Shown here in pieces: positions 23,311 to 35,800 of a stretch of DNA of 64,000 nt; within the stretch, counting starts at the first letter, position 1, and the number at the start of each line of letters is the position of its first letter. The translations under genes and the position numbers were made by a program. The notes under the pieces were generated by a model that had not been told where the DNA came from, made no database searches, and saw only the letters and a list, made by a program, of their open reading frames with translations. This DNA is from Inia geoffrensis (Eukaryota; Chordata; Mammalia; Artiodactyla; Iniidae): contig CM070905.1 in assembly GCA_036417435.1 (NCBI GenBank), positions 26,389,592-26,453,591 of the forward strand, written 5' to 3'.

Positions 23311-23695
23311 GAGAGCAGAAAAACATGAGTGCCAAAATTCCTGTTTGGGAGAGCACTATTTTGGGGCAAATAAATACATTAATAAGCTATGGTGTGGTGT
23401 TTCCCAAGAAATTAAAATTATCACTAAACTGTTTTACAGGAATTTATGAGGGAAATTTATATTTTGTTTCTGAGAAAGAGAAGAGAGAAAAAAGTAAGAA
23501 AAAGAGGAGAACTAAACAGGGAGTGCAGTTAGATGACCCCCACTGTCATACATTTACTTGTCTGTATCTTAACATATACTAACATGTCTATGATAATTAT
23601 CTCTGGAGTCATTATCAGGAATTTATGTTATTTTCTTCTTTATATTTTTTGAAGATTTCTAAAATAAGCATATTTTTGAAACTAAAAAAGAGTAC
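23311..23695. other. Unassigned intergenic sequence
   Basis: AT-rich. An 85-codon Lys-rich frame (23325-23582) lacks any recognisable domain. Confidence 0.45.
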
Positions 23696-24185
23696 TGGTT
23701 TATTTGTTTATTCATTCAGCATATGTGATGGACATTTACTAAGTGCCAGATACTTTTCAAAGCACTGGAATAAAACACTGAACAGGAAATAAAAGGTCCC
23801 TGCTTTCAAGGAGCTTGCAATCTAGTAGGAAGTGTAGAAATATAAACTAAAAATAAGTAAAGCAATATCAGATAGTAAGATGCAATACATAATAAAGGGA
23901 TATACTGGGAAGTAAGTGGTCAGAGAAGGCCCTTTTCAGTGACAAGAAAGTATTGTTCATGTGAAGATATAAGGAAGGGCCTTCCAGGAAGTGGGAACAG
24001 ATAATGCAAAGTCCTGACAGTGGAAAATGTCTTGGAATGTTTTTAGCAAAATAGACTAAAGAGCAATGTGGATGAAGTGTAATGACTGAGGGAGGTAAGA
24101 TGGAAAGTATAGTTGTGTAGGAGCCCATAATTATGCAGGACCTTAGAGGCCAGGATAATGAATCTAGATTTTATTCTCCATGTAG
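23696..24185 (-). repeat. L2 LINE 3' region, antisense
   Basis: Reverse L2 landmarks appear in order: 'tttattcattcagcatatgt', 'ctaagtgccagatacttttc', 'tccctgctttcaaggagctt', 'ggtcagagaaggcccttttc', 'ggccttccaggaagtgggaa' and 'atgcaggaccttagaggcca'. About 490 bp long, well diverged. Confidence 0.65.
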
Positions 24186-24932
24186 TACCGATAGTAAATT
24201 TATTATAAACATTTTCCAATTTTACTAAGTATTCTTCTAAAATACCATTTTCATGGCTTCACATTATTCTGTCATATGGATGTGCTATGATTCAATTAAT
24301 CATTCCCTTATTATTGGACATTTAGGCTATAAGCCTTGGCCAAAACCCAACTTGACTCAATTAGTGAAACAGAATGAATCCACCTCTTTACTGCTTCAAT
24401 CAAATGCCAGTTAGTAGCAATTAGTATTCACTGAAGATGATACATGACACCGGAAATTATAATCAGGTAAGAAATGTGCATTATTTTCTCTGATATAACT
24501 TATTTTGACAAATAATAAACAGTAGATGCTTACATTAATATCACGGCATGTTTTCAACTATCTCTGGAGATCTCTTACAAATCTAATAAGTGGATATGCT
24601 GGCATAAATAATGAAAATTTTTAAAGTGTTTTATTTGAAATAAATATTTCACAAAAAATATTCAAGAGGTAGCAAAGTAAACATGGCATACAGATTATTT
24701 GAAAGAATAATAGAGAAGACTTTTATATTTATAGTGGGACCAACCATTATTTTAAAGGAAGAATTATGTTGATAGGACATGTCCGTGGTCAGGGATCCTG
24801 TCCTACCGCTTCTAGGTCGCTGAGGTTTGAAATGCATCTACAGTATCTGCCAGTTCTTCTTCCTTCCTTCACCAGAATCCCCTGGAGCACAAGCCTAAGC
24901 ATATTTTATGCCATAATCCCTTGATAGCTGGA
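24186..24932. other. Unassigned intergenic sequence
   Basis: The part at 24210-24340 ('ccttattattggacatttag') may be a sliver of an old LINE. The remainder shows nothing recognisable. Confidence 0.4.
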
Positions 24933-24970
24933 TTAAAGCTTATATGGATCCTTAAAGCTTATATGGATCC
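24933..24970. repeat. Perfect 19-bp tandem duplication
   Basis: The unit 'ttaaagcttatatggatcc' occurs twice with no intervening base. Perfect identity suggests a recent local duplication. Confidence 0.95.
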
Positions 24971-25913
24971 TTCTCAGAATATTGATTTTAGCTGAATAAA
25001 ATTATATACATAGGATTGTAAAGGAAACCAATTTTACTGAAATGTAGTTCTATCCATAGTTTTGGAACTCAGATGAAAGGCCTAGATTATCAGCTCTCCA
25101 TGAATGATTTCTAAGTTGTAGTACAAGACCTCGACTACTGTTAGCTCAAGTAAACATATGTGCAATGTAGAGCTTGTTTATGCTAGTAATAGGGGTGTGT
25201 GTGTGTATGTGTGTTTATAAAAAATCAGTCCCTCGGGCTACAAGAGCCTGGATGTATAGTCGGCATTCAAACAAATTTTAAAAATCCTTATTTTGTATCT
25301 GGGCCCCAGGAACACCCGTCCTACACACTGATTCCTTTACTTTGGTTCAGTGCCTGATGGTGTAGGGCAAAGAGTGCCTACATTTTCTCAAAAGCTGTCA
25401 TCCTCTGGGTCCCCTATGAACTGGGACGTTGCACTCAATGGACAGTTACATTAGCCTTCCAAAGATGCTACTTGTTATGGGGAGAGCTAATTTCTGGTTT
25501 GGTCACTGAAGTGCTGAATTTCTACAGCAGTAATTTCTTCACTGGCTGTGAAGCTGGCCAACCCTGAGTCCTGCTGGGAAAGAGCTGCTAGAATGGTTCA
25601 CACATCATTCCTTAAACAGAGGTGCTGTGTCCTTACTCACATTTCCCTTCTCCTCAAAGAAATAACATTACTTAGACATAGGCCTCAAATCAGGCCGTAG
25701 ACTTGACCCTTTTCTTGCTGTTTGCTTGATTTGGTTTTGTGGGATTTTTGTTGTTTTGAACTTCTGGCACATTCCGAGACCAGGGAGCAATGTCTGTTCT
25801 TCTGCCAACTGTCCACAGAACTCCACACTTTCTCCCAGAAACTACTTCCTTCAGTTACTGGTCAGCTACTTCTCTCAAAGTTCAAACAACAAACTAGATT
25901 CAAAATTAATTTT
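24971..25913. other. Unassigned intergenic sequence with short (TG)n
   Basis: A short TG-rich run lies at about 25195-25215. The rest has no recognised gene or transposon. Confidence 0.5.
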
Positions 25914-25927
25914 CTACATGTAGTCTT

Positions 25928-26127
25928 TTTTTTTGCGGTACGCGGGCCTCTCACCGTTGTGGCCCCTCCCGCTGCGGAGCACAGGCTCTGGACGCGCAGG
26001 CTCAGCGGCCATGGCTCACGGGCCCAGCCGCTCTGCGGCATGTGGGATCTTCCCGGACCGGGGCACGAACCCGTGTCCCCTGCATCGGCAGGCGGACTCT
26101 CAACCACTGCGCCACCAGGGAATCCCC
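25928..26127 (-). mobile_element. CHR-2 SINE with 14-bp TSD
   Basis: Antisense CHR-2 with a short T-head, 'gcggtacgcgggcctctcac' and a 3' 'ccaccagggaatcccc'. The TSD is 'ctacatgtagtctt' at 25914-25927 and 'ctacatatagtctt' at 26128-26141, with one mismatch. Its close match to the other CHR-2 copies here suggests moderate age. Confidence 0.95.
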
Positions 26128-26141
26128 CTACATATAGTCTT

Positions 26142-26554
26142 AACAGCTAAGTTTGAGCTGTAAAACCTTCTTTGAACTTTTACTAGACATGATACGATCA
26201 ACTTTTGCTTTATATGTCAGTTCTACTCACACCTTGATTTCTAATATGCACATGTGTATATTAGTGAGTAGAGGACTGTTATTTGTATCTCTATGTGAGC
26301 ATTTGCTATGGGAGTTTAAACATTGGAAGAAATATGTGTTTGTAAAGAGAATATTTTTCTTTCATAGCTATATGTAGGATTATAAGGAGAAGACATGCAC
26401 ATCTTTTTCTGGATAATTATGTTTCTCCAAGAGTTCCCCTGGGCAGGCACATGGGAACCATGTGTAAATGTCCTTTAAAATTGTTCTGATTGGGAAGTGA
26501 AGAAAGAAGACTGAAAAAGGAGCAAAGATTCTGACACAGAATAATACAAAGAAA
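26142..26554. other. Unassigned intergenic sequence
   Basis: No gene or repeat recognised; a 74-codon open frame is judged chance. Confidence 0.5.
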
Positions 26555-26745
26555 GCAGAAAGGCCACTGGAGTCAGGTGGTCCTAAGACCTCCTTTATCT
26601 GCTACCTGCTGTGTAACCTCAGTCACTCACTCAGAGTTTCGATTTTCTCGTCTTTAAACAAAGAAAACATATGATTATTTGAGGATTAAATGCCTAGCAC
26701 AGTGTAGGAGATCAATATATGTGTTCAATAAATGGAAGGTTCCAT
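26555..26745 (+). repeat. MIR-family SINE
   Basis: MIR landmarks: 'actggagtcaggtggtccta', 'gctgtgtaacctcagtcact', 'gaggattaaatgcctagcac' and 'gttcaataaatgg'. Truncated at the 5' side. Confidence 0.65.
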
Positions 26746-26824
26746 CCCCTACCTCAGTCAGCAAGTGTTGCTTCTAAGACTTTTAATGCTTAGTGATCAA
26801 ATTTGCATAGGTCCATAAAAATAG

Positions 26825-27055
26825 CAACTTTTACTAAGTATTTAATATACAGGAGGTGCTCTTCTTAGAGCTTTAAATCTTTTGCATCATTTAAATCTAT
26901 GAGATAGGTATTTCTATTATTTGCCTTTACAGGTGAGTAACCTGAGGCACAGAGATGCTAACATGCTGACAGTCATAGAACTCACAAGCAGAGGAAATGG
27001 GATTTGAGTCCCAGGAGCGTTGCTCCAAAGCCCATGTACTCTTACCCTATGTGCC
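26825..27055 (-). repeat. MIR SINE, antisense
   Basis: Reverse MIR landmarks: 'ttactaagtatttaatatac', 'tgcctttacaggtgagtaac', 'ctgaggcacagagatgctaa' and 'gggatttgagtcccagg'. It forms an inverted neighbour of the MIR at 26.6 kb. Confidence 0.78.
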
Positions 27056-27802
27056 AAGTTCCCTCTTATAAACTAGGTAGAATTGAGATGGTTGGGCATG
27101 ATGCAGTAGTCAGAGATTTTCCTATCGATGCAGTCTTTGGAATTAGGAAGCAATAAAATGGTCTTTTCTCAAAGAAGAATAGGTAGTGAGTCCGTATCAT
27201 ACAAGAATCAGTGCTGCCTGTAAAAGATCCTGGGTGTTCAATGCTTCCATAGCAAGCTAGCTGGGTCTCAGGTCACTCCCTTACTGTCCCAGCCGGAACA
27301 GGAACCATATTCAGCCTTCTATAGGATTAGCAGTTCCCTCTGCCTGCCACATGACATCCACCGGGTTTGTTTCCCAGCTGTCCCTCAGTCAACAGGTGCA
27401 GGGAAACTGGCTTTCCCAGACACTTCTGGAAGCAAGTGGTACCCTCGCATAGAGACTGTCTATGCCAAACAGACTGCTTATTTTCCCCTGAGTAGAGCCC
27501 TTCTTCAAACTTACCCTATATGAGTAGATTCACAGATGGAAGGGTATTTTCTCTAGCAATGGAATGGATCTCACACTCCATAGGATGATAGGAAACTAAT
27601 GACTGTCCAAATTCTCTGCCTGGTTAAATCTGACCACACAGGTTATCACTTAGACCACACCATGCCACATAGTGGAATTTGTTCCAACTCCAGGCATTGA
27701 CAGATGACAGCCCCAAAAGCATCCACCAGGTAGAAGAGTTTGAGAGCAATATAAGGTAACAGGAGACTGTTCTTTTCAGACACTAAGTGGCTTATGTCAG
27801 CA
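27056..27802. other. Unassigned intergenic sequence
   Basis: About 750 bp, slightly GC-richer than its surroundings. No open frame, exon or repeat recognised. Confidence 0.45.
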
Positions 27803-27832
27803 GGATGATGATGATGATGATGATCATGATAA
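27803..27832. repeat. (GAT)n microsatellite
   Basis: About seven GAT units followed by 'catgat'. On the antisense strand it encodes a His run inside a spurious 64-codon frame. Confidence 0.9.
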
Positions 27833-27834
27833 GA

Positions 27835-28035
27835 CCTCACATTTGTACATCAATTTACATTTTCAAAAGTACTTTTTGATCTATTATCACATTTTATCTT
27901 CAGGAAAGAGAAAATAAATGATCCACATATGACAGCTAAAGGAACTGAGACATTGAGAAATGGAGACTTTTCCAAGTTTAACTGCTAATAAATCCAGGAA
28001 CCAGTACTACAGTTCAAGGTTTCTGATGGTTTCAA
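27835..28035 (-). repeat. MIR SINE, antisense
   Basis: Reverse MIR pattern: 'catcaatttacattttcaaa', 'ggaactgagacattgagaaa', 'gacttttccaagtttaactg' and 'caggaaccagtactacagtt'. Strongly diverged. Confidence 0.55.
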
Positions 28036-30589
28036 ACATGATGCTTGAGAAATATCAGGTAATTAATTCAAAACTATTGCCCCTAAATAGCAGTTTAGAG
28101 ATACTCCCGGACGAGTGGGAATCTTGTGTGCAGTGAATTATAATATTAGCTAAATAGAACCAAGTTATATATAAATTATAATTAGTCTGGGCCACCTGAC
28201 AGTTTACACTGTTTGTTTCCTCTGTGCAGGCAGCAAGTATGCAGGGTCAGCTGAGCTGAGAAACCTTTCCATTTAGAAAGTATTTGGCTACTGGTTAGCA
28301 TAATTCTGCTATCAGCATGCTTCTTCTTTCCTAGCAGATTGACTATACTATTCTTTATTTGTCAAGATCTGAGAGTCATTCAACTAAGTGAAAGGGACAA
28401 GGACAACCCTATTTCCCCCCAAAAGTCAATGTTCTTTTATTATATTGCTTTTCATTTTTGTAGTCATTATAAAATTGTTGTCTCTAAGTGGACATTTTAA
28501 AGGCACATATCTTCTCAGCCAAGCTCCCCATCTTGGCACAAAAAGACTTTGAGTACACAAACTGAACATGAGGCTAATGTCAATGGTGTGGACAATTATC
28601 CTAAAAGGACTTAAGGAGTTGACAGGGCCCTTGTTCTTTGGGTCATTTCCTTTACTATGTATAGTTTTTTTTGTCAGTACTGAAATTGCTGCCAAAAGAT
28701 TCTAAAACTCAGGTCTGAGTAGTATTGATCCCTTGTACATAAACTTTTTTACTGGGCATCGGTGAAGACAATTGTCTTTCTTAAGATCCATCACAAAGAA
28801 TTCAGTATGATATCATTTAACTTTCATGCTTTCAAAAGATATAAATAATAACTCTTATGTGCATTTCTCCATTGGATTTGAAGATGTCTACACTTTTCAT
28901 AGGAAGAACTAGCCAAGAAAAGAATAAATGATGCATATCTAATATAGATTAATTTTTCCTTATAATTCCATGATGGTGTATTCTCTGCAATCAGTAAAAT
29001 ATTACACAGTTTTGTATACTGACATAGAAAACAGCAAAACTGCTTTACTCAGTAACTCTTTTATTCTTTGGTTTACCATCTTATACATAACAATATGCAT
29101 ATTATATGCATGTTATTTATATTGTTTTATATGTTATAAGTATATTCCACCTTTGTTGAAGGAGTTTGCAATCCAGACCATCGATGATGTTGTCTGAATA
29201 TTGTATAGCTGGGTCATTGTGTTCTACTCTGGATCGAACCACATATATTTTTAAAGAAATTGCATGAATCCAAGATTAATTAATCATTTTTAAGGGAAAT
29301 AAGAATGAAATATTAGAACCTTACATTTTCAATTAAATTCTTATTTTTCTCTATATTTTTTACCCTGGCGAGTTTTTTTTTTTTTATCTGGGTGATATCT
29401 ATTCCAGGTGCATTATAAATTCTCACATTCTGGTATTTTTAAATTCATGTATTAACAAATTGGGAGTTCCGCAACTGTCTGGTAAACATAATATAAAAGG
29501 CTGGTTTCTAGTATTGAGTTTTTCACCTTACCTTCAATATTCAGAAGCTTCAATATTGATATATACAATTTTTTAAAAAATATAAAATAATCACTTGATA
29601 TTTATCAAGCTCTTCTTGGGTAAAGGGGATATACATTTGAATTTTACTAAAGCAGTAAATTATTATTCAAACTCTATTTTGTATCTGACATTTGTAAATT
29701 CACTCTATCTACCTAACGTACAGCCAGTTCCATGTTGCCCTGAATCCCGATGGAGCTAATCATCTTGTACTGGATGCAAGTGCTGACCTAGATATTGTAA
29801 TCAAATGACACAAACTCAATTTCTTTTATAGATAAATAAAAATAGTCTATAGCTGTGCACTCCATTTAATTTTGCATATATCAGTTTTGCTTTTTGGGTT
29901 TTTTTTTTTAAGGAAAAGACAGAATTGAGGTGAGTGGTGCTATTTAGGGGCCATTCTGAATTGGCTTAGTCAAAATAGAAGAATTTCTATGAATGGTATG
30001 AATTTCTGAATGGTATGATTCTAAAAGCATCAACCTCTTTCCCCCTTTTTGCACTTCTTTTTCCCAAAGAGCCCTTCTCCAACCAATTTTCAAGTGCTAA
30101 AATTCTACTATTACTAGTGCTTTATTCCTTTAACCTCTGTTAAATGCAAATTCCCCTTGGCAGAAAAATAATTAAAGTGATTAATGTCATAATCTCTTCA
30201 GAGTATTTCTCCAGTAAAAGTTTTCATGAGGGGAAGAGAGAAAATATAACTTAAGGAATAAAATAAATATAGAATGAAGACAGATTTCACTCATTTCACT
30301 TTTTTCCTACCGTCAGCTCTAGAAACTAAGAGCAGCTACATGAATACACAGTATTATATAGTAGAGCTTGTTACTACTGAAATGTGAGCCAAAGGATAAT
30401 TCCCTGTCATATTGGTATAAGCATGCAGTGGATTTTCTGACCTACTGGACTGCAAATCATCGGTATTTAATACAGAAGAGTATAGTAACCTGAAAGAGCA
30501 CACACTTTCAGAACCTCAGAAAATACCACTTTCGGAACTGGAAGTAAAACAAATGAAAATTTGTTAACATTAACCTAATTTTGAGACCA
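28036..30589. other. Unassigned AT-rich intergenic sequence
   Basis: About 2.5 kb without a recognisable gene or transposon. It has poly-T patches (about 29375, 29900) and an imperfect local duplication of 'gaatttct(at)gaatggtat' at 29981-30017. Open frames of 75-89 codons have no features. This long repeat-poor stretch is a candidate for conserved non-coding DNA, which only a cross-species alignment could show. Confidence 0.45.
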
Positions 30590-30645
30590 CACACAAACAC
30601 AGACACATAGACACACACACACACGCTCACACACAACACAAATAT
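30590..30645. repeat. (CA)n-rich microsatellite, interrupted
   Basis: CA/ACAG-type run with several interruptions ('gacacatag', 'cgctc'). Confidence 0.85.
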
Positions 30646-31034
30646 CAATGACCATAACTCTAAAATGTTGATAACATAAACTGTAATATAATGTTTCAGT
30701 TGGATATATCTGTCATGAGGCTTTTTTTTCTAAAGGTGGCTCTGATAGTCAAAAAGTAATATTGAAAATGAGAGAATTACAGTCTGGGAAATTAATATAT
30801 GTAAATCTAGCACTGTCTAAGGGTATAAAATAATTCTCCAGTGTGGTTCAAAGTTCATCACTTAGACTGTATTAGCATCTGGTGGAATACACTGGAATAG
30901 ATATTTTTCATTGACTAAACACTAACCACCTTTCATTTGTTCCTCACCAACAGAAATCCAAATTTGCACAGACGGGCAATAAACCCAGCTGCAGGATAGT
31001 GATCATGATGAGGAAAAGACAAGTTTTTTAAAAA
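30646..31034. other. Unassigned intergenic sequence
   Basis: No gene or repeat recognised. Confidence 0.45.
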
Positions 31035-31479
31035 GTTTAAACCACATGCAGTATTTAATTCAGCAATTATATTCCTAGATATTTATCCAAGGGAAATGAA
31101 AATATGTATCCATGGGCAGATGAAGAGACATACAGATGAATGGAATAGAATTGAGAGCCCAGAAATAACCGAAACATCCATGGCCAGTCAATTGTTGATA
31201 AAGGTGTCAAGAGCATTCATGGGGAAAGATTAGCCCTTTAACAAATGGTGCTGGGAGAATTAGATGACTGCATGCAAAAGACTGAAATTGGACCTCTACC
31301 TTATACCACATATCACCTCTACCTTATACCACATACACATACAAATTAACTCAAAATGGACCAGTGACTTAAATATAAGAGTTAAAACCATAAAACTTTT
31401 AGAATTACATAGAGGTAGTTTTTCATGACCTCGGATTTGGCAATGGATTCTTAGATTTGACACCAAAAGCACAAGCAAC

Positions 31480-31514
<35 letters not shown>

Positions 31515-32190
31515 GACTTGTCTAAATTTAAAACTTTTGCTTCTCAAAAGACATTAAAAGGAAGTAAAAAGGAAACCTATAAAATGGAAGAAAATATTTT
31601 CAAGTCACATATCAGATCAGGGCTTAGTATCCAGAATACATAAAGAACCCTTACAACTCAATGACAAAAAGATAGAGAGCCCAATTTAAAAAAAAAAAAA
31701 AAAAAAAAGGGCAAATAACTTGAATAGGTAGTTCTCCAATGACAATAGATAAATGGCCAACAATGAAAAGATCTTCCCCATCATTAATTATTAAGTAAAT
31801 GCAAATTGAAACCTCAATAAGATAGCACTTCCCCCTAGTTAGTATGACTGCAATCAAAAACAAATTAAGATAACAAAAAGTAGCAAGTGTCGGTGAGGAC
31901 ATGGAGAAATTAGAACCCTTATACACTACTTGTGGTAATGTAAAATAATGCAGCCACTGTGGAAAAGAGTTTGACTACTTCTCAAAAAGTTAAACACAGA
32001 GTTATTATATGATCCATCAATCCTACTCTGAGGTATATGTCAAGAAATGAAAATATATGTCCTTGCAGAAACTTGTACACAAATGTTTACAGCAGTATTA
32101 TTCACAAAAGCCTCGAGGTGGAAACAACCCATACGTCCATCAGTGGATGAATGGGATAAACAAATTGTGGTATGCAGTTGAAGAATAATA
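31035..32190 (+). mobile_element. Old L1 ORF2 C-terminal region, mosaic of two pieces
   Basis: A short late-L1 piece (about 31035-31108: 'gcaattatattcctagatat', 'gggaaatgaaaatatgtatc') is followed by an earlier part of ORF2 (from 'gaatggaatagaattgagag') running towards the L1 3' region ('catccatcagtggatga'-like text near 32135). The order shows two fragments. It includes a (CA)n microsatellite at about 31482-31511 and an A-run at about 31687-31708. Many stops; non-functional. Confidence 0.85.
31482..31511. repeat. (CA)n microsatellite
   Basis: About 15 uninterrupted CA units inside the old L1, where the L1 codons read 'aagcaacaaaa'. It probably grew from a short seed within the element. Confidence 0.92.
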
Positions 32191-32745
32191 CCTCATTTCA
32201 AGACTTAATATAAAGCCAGTATTTGTGAAATGTAGATATACAGATCAATGGAAACAGAGTTCAAAGTGAACTTACCCATAAATGGTTAATTGATTTTTAC
32301 AAAGGTACCAAAGCAATTTAATGGAGAAAGATGTTCTTTCAAACAATGATGCTGGGAAAACTGGATATCCATTTGGGAAAAGAAAAATTAACATTGACCT
32401 TATATACATCATACAAAAAATAATAATGACAACATAAATTAAAGCACAGCCATAAATAAACAACCATAACACTTCTAGAAGAAAATACAGCAGAAAATTT
32501 TGGAAAATTTGGGGAGACAGGCCAAGAAAAACCTTTGAAACTTAGAAATTGGGCTGTATCAAATTTTAAAATCTTTTCTCTGTTGAAAGAACACCATCAA
32601 GAGAAATGAAACAACGAGTCACAGAATGGAGGAAAATATATGCGATACTTCTATATGACAAAATAGACAACAGGAAAGCAAACAACTCAATTTAAAAACT
32701 GGCAAACATTTGAACAGATCCTAACAGAAAAATTAAAATTAAATA
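32191..32745 (+). mobile_element. Second old L1 ORF2 fragment
   Basis: Restarts at the L1 'caagacttaatataaagcca' / 'gatcaatggaaacagagttc' position and runs through 'gctgggaaaactggatatcc' to 'ctcaatttaaaaactggcaa'. It overlaps, in L1 coordinates, the fragment just upstream, so it is a separate insertion or duplicate. Confidence 0.82.
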
Positions 32746-34779
32746 CGTAGTTGACCTTTGTGGTTCACATTATATTTCTATTGCACTTTATAGTTCTACA
32801 GCACCTGAAAGCATAGGATTCAAAAGGCATAAAAATAAAACAACTGGTTCCTTAAGCAGCATTAAATTGAGACTCCTCAACTAACAACAGGATAAACTGA
32901 ATATCGATCCTGTTATGGGCAGGATCTGAAAAAACATATTGTAAACACATGCAGTTTAAGAAAATTATGTTATGTCAGTTAGATATGTAATATATCATCA
33001 TTCTGCAGACTGACAATCTTCCTGTAAGTGATTCAAGGAGAATTTTAACCACACTTAAGGAGGCTAAAAAGAAAAAAAAAAAAAACCCAAAGTCACAAAT
33101 CAGCTTACAAACATAGCTCCTCACATTCTCTCCTAATAATGAACATGTTCTTGATTTTAAAGTATACATATTCTTTTGCTCTCTAGATTTTACCTCATAT
33201 TTCTATTTTCACTGTCTGTTTTTGGAAGTGTGGATGGGAGATAAATTCTAAATCTGGTTCATATCCACGACCCTGCCTTGCCTTAAATTTGGATTTAATT
33301 CCTTTCTAGATGGCTTTACTAGTTACAGTCCCAATCCCACTCAGCCTTTGCTTTGAGCCTAGGCAATTTTCAGATTCTTTACCCTATGAATATCACTAAA
33401 ATAATTAAAGTGGTAAAAGGATGATGAAATGTAGTGCACTATAAACCACTAATTACCAATAATGTTTGAAACATGGGACAATTTTCAGGAAATATTAAAG
33501 GCATATCAGGTTCTATAAATATCTCAGTAGAAAGAAAGATATAGATATCACATGGGGGTTACATAATATTTTAGCGGGAGATTCAGTTATAATAAATGCA
33601 TGAATAGGGGTTGTGGCTGTTCTAACAAAATATCAGCCCTATTAAATCCAATTTAACATGAGAAATTAGGGTTGCTATTTATTCCTACTTCTTTATCCTT
33701 GAAATCCCGTATCATGTGCATAACAGGAAAATTTCACAGTTCCAAACACTGTATTTGTACAATGAGTAAGATAAAGAGTGTATAAATGCCAGGAGAAATG
33801 TGCACTATGTTGGTGAAAACATTATTATATAGATTTTAATATTAAAATTTCTTAAGCACATAGGCGCATTCACTGTGAAAAGTAGAGTAATTTTAAAAAT
33901 AGAATAGATTAAGATAATAAAGTACCTTTTCCGAGGTCTGACTTGTATTTATAGCTAGAAAAGTAGAGGATTCATAGTGTGATATCCTATATACAAATGG
34001 CATTACATGTGAACATACATTAATTTGAGGAAATTCTCAAGAAAAAGATTCCAAAGTTAGAAAATAAGGTATTCTTTTCATAAAAGCAATATGAAACTTC
34101 ATGAATTAAGCAACAGTTGAGAGGTAGTACTCTAAAAACTTACTACTTGTTAAATGGGCAGAATTTAGATTCACAATATTTCAAATGAGGTTAAGAAAAT
34201 GTGACTCACTAATGCTGAAACTAGTCGGCTTTTGAGAAACATACAAAGAGCAATGTCTAGATACAATGAACCATTCATTGATAACAACTGATACAGAGCA
34301 TAAAGAAAAAGTTCTTAGAAACTCTTTATCATGGTAATAACCCTTGATCATATGATTTCTCCGGTATAGAGAGCAGGTAATGGAAATGGAACACTTACTT
34401 GTTTTGCATAAAAATTGTGATTTATTCTAACAGGGAAGCATAAAATGAAATTAGAAGTATGTAGGTGAACTTTTAAGTTGTTGAAATGGTCAAGGTGTGA
34501 TTGTAAAGTCCTAATATGGATTGATAGAATCAATCTCATTTACTCCTTGAATACTTGAGTATTTTCCATGAACAAGACACTTTGCAAGGTGGATTATATC
34601 AAGTATATAAGTATGACTTCTGCTGTAAAATACAATAGTGTAGAAAGTAAAGAAATAAAAATCCTTTGAGTTATATTGAACAACAGAACTGGGAAAGGCT
34701 GACATACTGGCAATGATGATCGATAAGATGAAGCAGAGCATGAGCCTGTTTGCCATCAGATCTTACTCTCCTCTTAGCT
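32746..34779. other. Unassigned AT-rich intergenic sequence
   Basis: About 2 kb, with an A-run near 33070. No transposon or gene recognised; 60-80-codon frames are unsupported. Confidence 0.45.
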
Positions 34780-35269
34780 CTGTAAAATTGGTAATCTGAT
34801 CCCATAAACTGTGTTTTCAAGATCTTTTATCAGTTGGCTTTCTGTTGGGCTCCACAGAAGGAAGGATAGAACGGTGAAAGAAGAGAGGAAACAGACTATG
34901 TGTTGTCTATCTCAGCCTTAGGCATCATCTCATCCTCATCATCAGGCCATGTGTGCATCTCTTTCAAGGCACCAGCTTCCAATCACTTGACTCTGGCCCC
35001 TGCATTCTCATAACATTCATTACCTTATGTCTCTGTGTCAATGTCTAGAGATGGTAGCAACATCCTGCTATTGCTATTGCTCATCCTGTTATTGCTTGTC
35101 TGTGGACTGTCTCTCCACAGTTTTCTATTCATTGTCTCTGCTTTTCCATCACCAGTGTAACGACTTATATACACTAAATCCTATTTTATACATTTTGAGG
35201 GCCTTCCGTTTTTCTGGTTAGACTCTGAGGATAAAAAACACCACCAGGGGCTCACTGGGTGTCGGTGAA
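34780..35269. other. Possible old repeat, family not assigned
   Basis: The segment around 'gatggtagcaacatcctgct' and 'cacagttttctattcattgt' resembles middle-repetitive mammalian DNA, but I could not name it or find ends. Confidence 0.25.
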
Positions 35270-35480
35270 GATGCTTTACTGGTATTGTATACAATTCCTT
35301 TTATGGTATTGTATACATTCCTTAAGAAACAGATAATATTAGTGGTATCCTTTGGCAAAGGAGGAAACTTAAAGTGGTTTAAATATTTTCACAAGGTCAC
35401 ACAACTATAAGTAGAAGGGCCAGAATTTAAATCCAGGCCATCTGACTCTAAAACTAACGCTCTAATGCACTAAAATACTA
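35270..35480 (-). repeat. MIR SINE, antisense
   Basis: Reverse MIR features: 'tttcacaaggtcacacaact', 'agaagggccagaatttaaat', 'ccaggccatctgactctaaa' and 'cgctctaatgcacta'. A short internal tandem duplication ('ggtattgtataca...ttcctt', 35279-35322) lies at its left side. Confidence 0.72.
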
Positions 35481-35614
35481 GGTCAAATCAACCTCATTAC
35501 CCGCCATGTGGGAAACATCCAATAGGGATGAGAGTCTAAGCTGTCCAAATCACCAAAAGATGAATCTGGTTCAAACAGTTATTAATATCCAAGGGATTAG
35601 GGCAAGACATCATG

Positions 35615-35800
35615 GCTGCAATTCATTTATGTATTATGTACCAAGAAATTAATGTTCTTGGTGCCTGGAAATAGCAGATTAACAACAATCGAATAGATAA
35701 AAATCCTGACTTCATGGAGCTTACAAACTATTAGAGGGTGAAAGATAATAGATGAATGAATGGTATTTGCTAGCAATAAATCCTATGATAAGAAAATAAA
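35615..35800 (-). repeat. L2 LINE 3' fragment, antisense
   Basis: L2-like phrases 'tgcctggaaatagcagatta', 'aaaaatcctgacttcatgga' and 'gcttacaaactattagaggg', in antisense order. Short and diverged. Confidence 0.5.

Noticed and set aside
22670..23449. 259-codon plus-strand open frame
   Set aside because: Its GC-rich part is the antisense body of a CHR-2 SINE with a bounded TSD; the rest is L2-like sequence. No domain or conserved start.
28200..28260. Possible splice acceptor ('tttcctctgtgcag')
   Set aside because: A pyrimidine tract plus CAG occurs often by chance; no open exon with a donor follows.
31482..31511. CRISPR-like or regulatory repeat array
   Set aside because: It is a plain (CA)n microsatellite in a mammalian L1; there are no spacers, and no CRISPR arrays exist in this type of genome.
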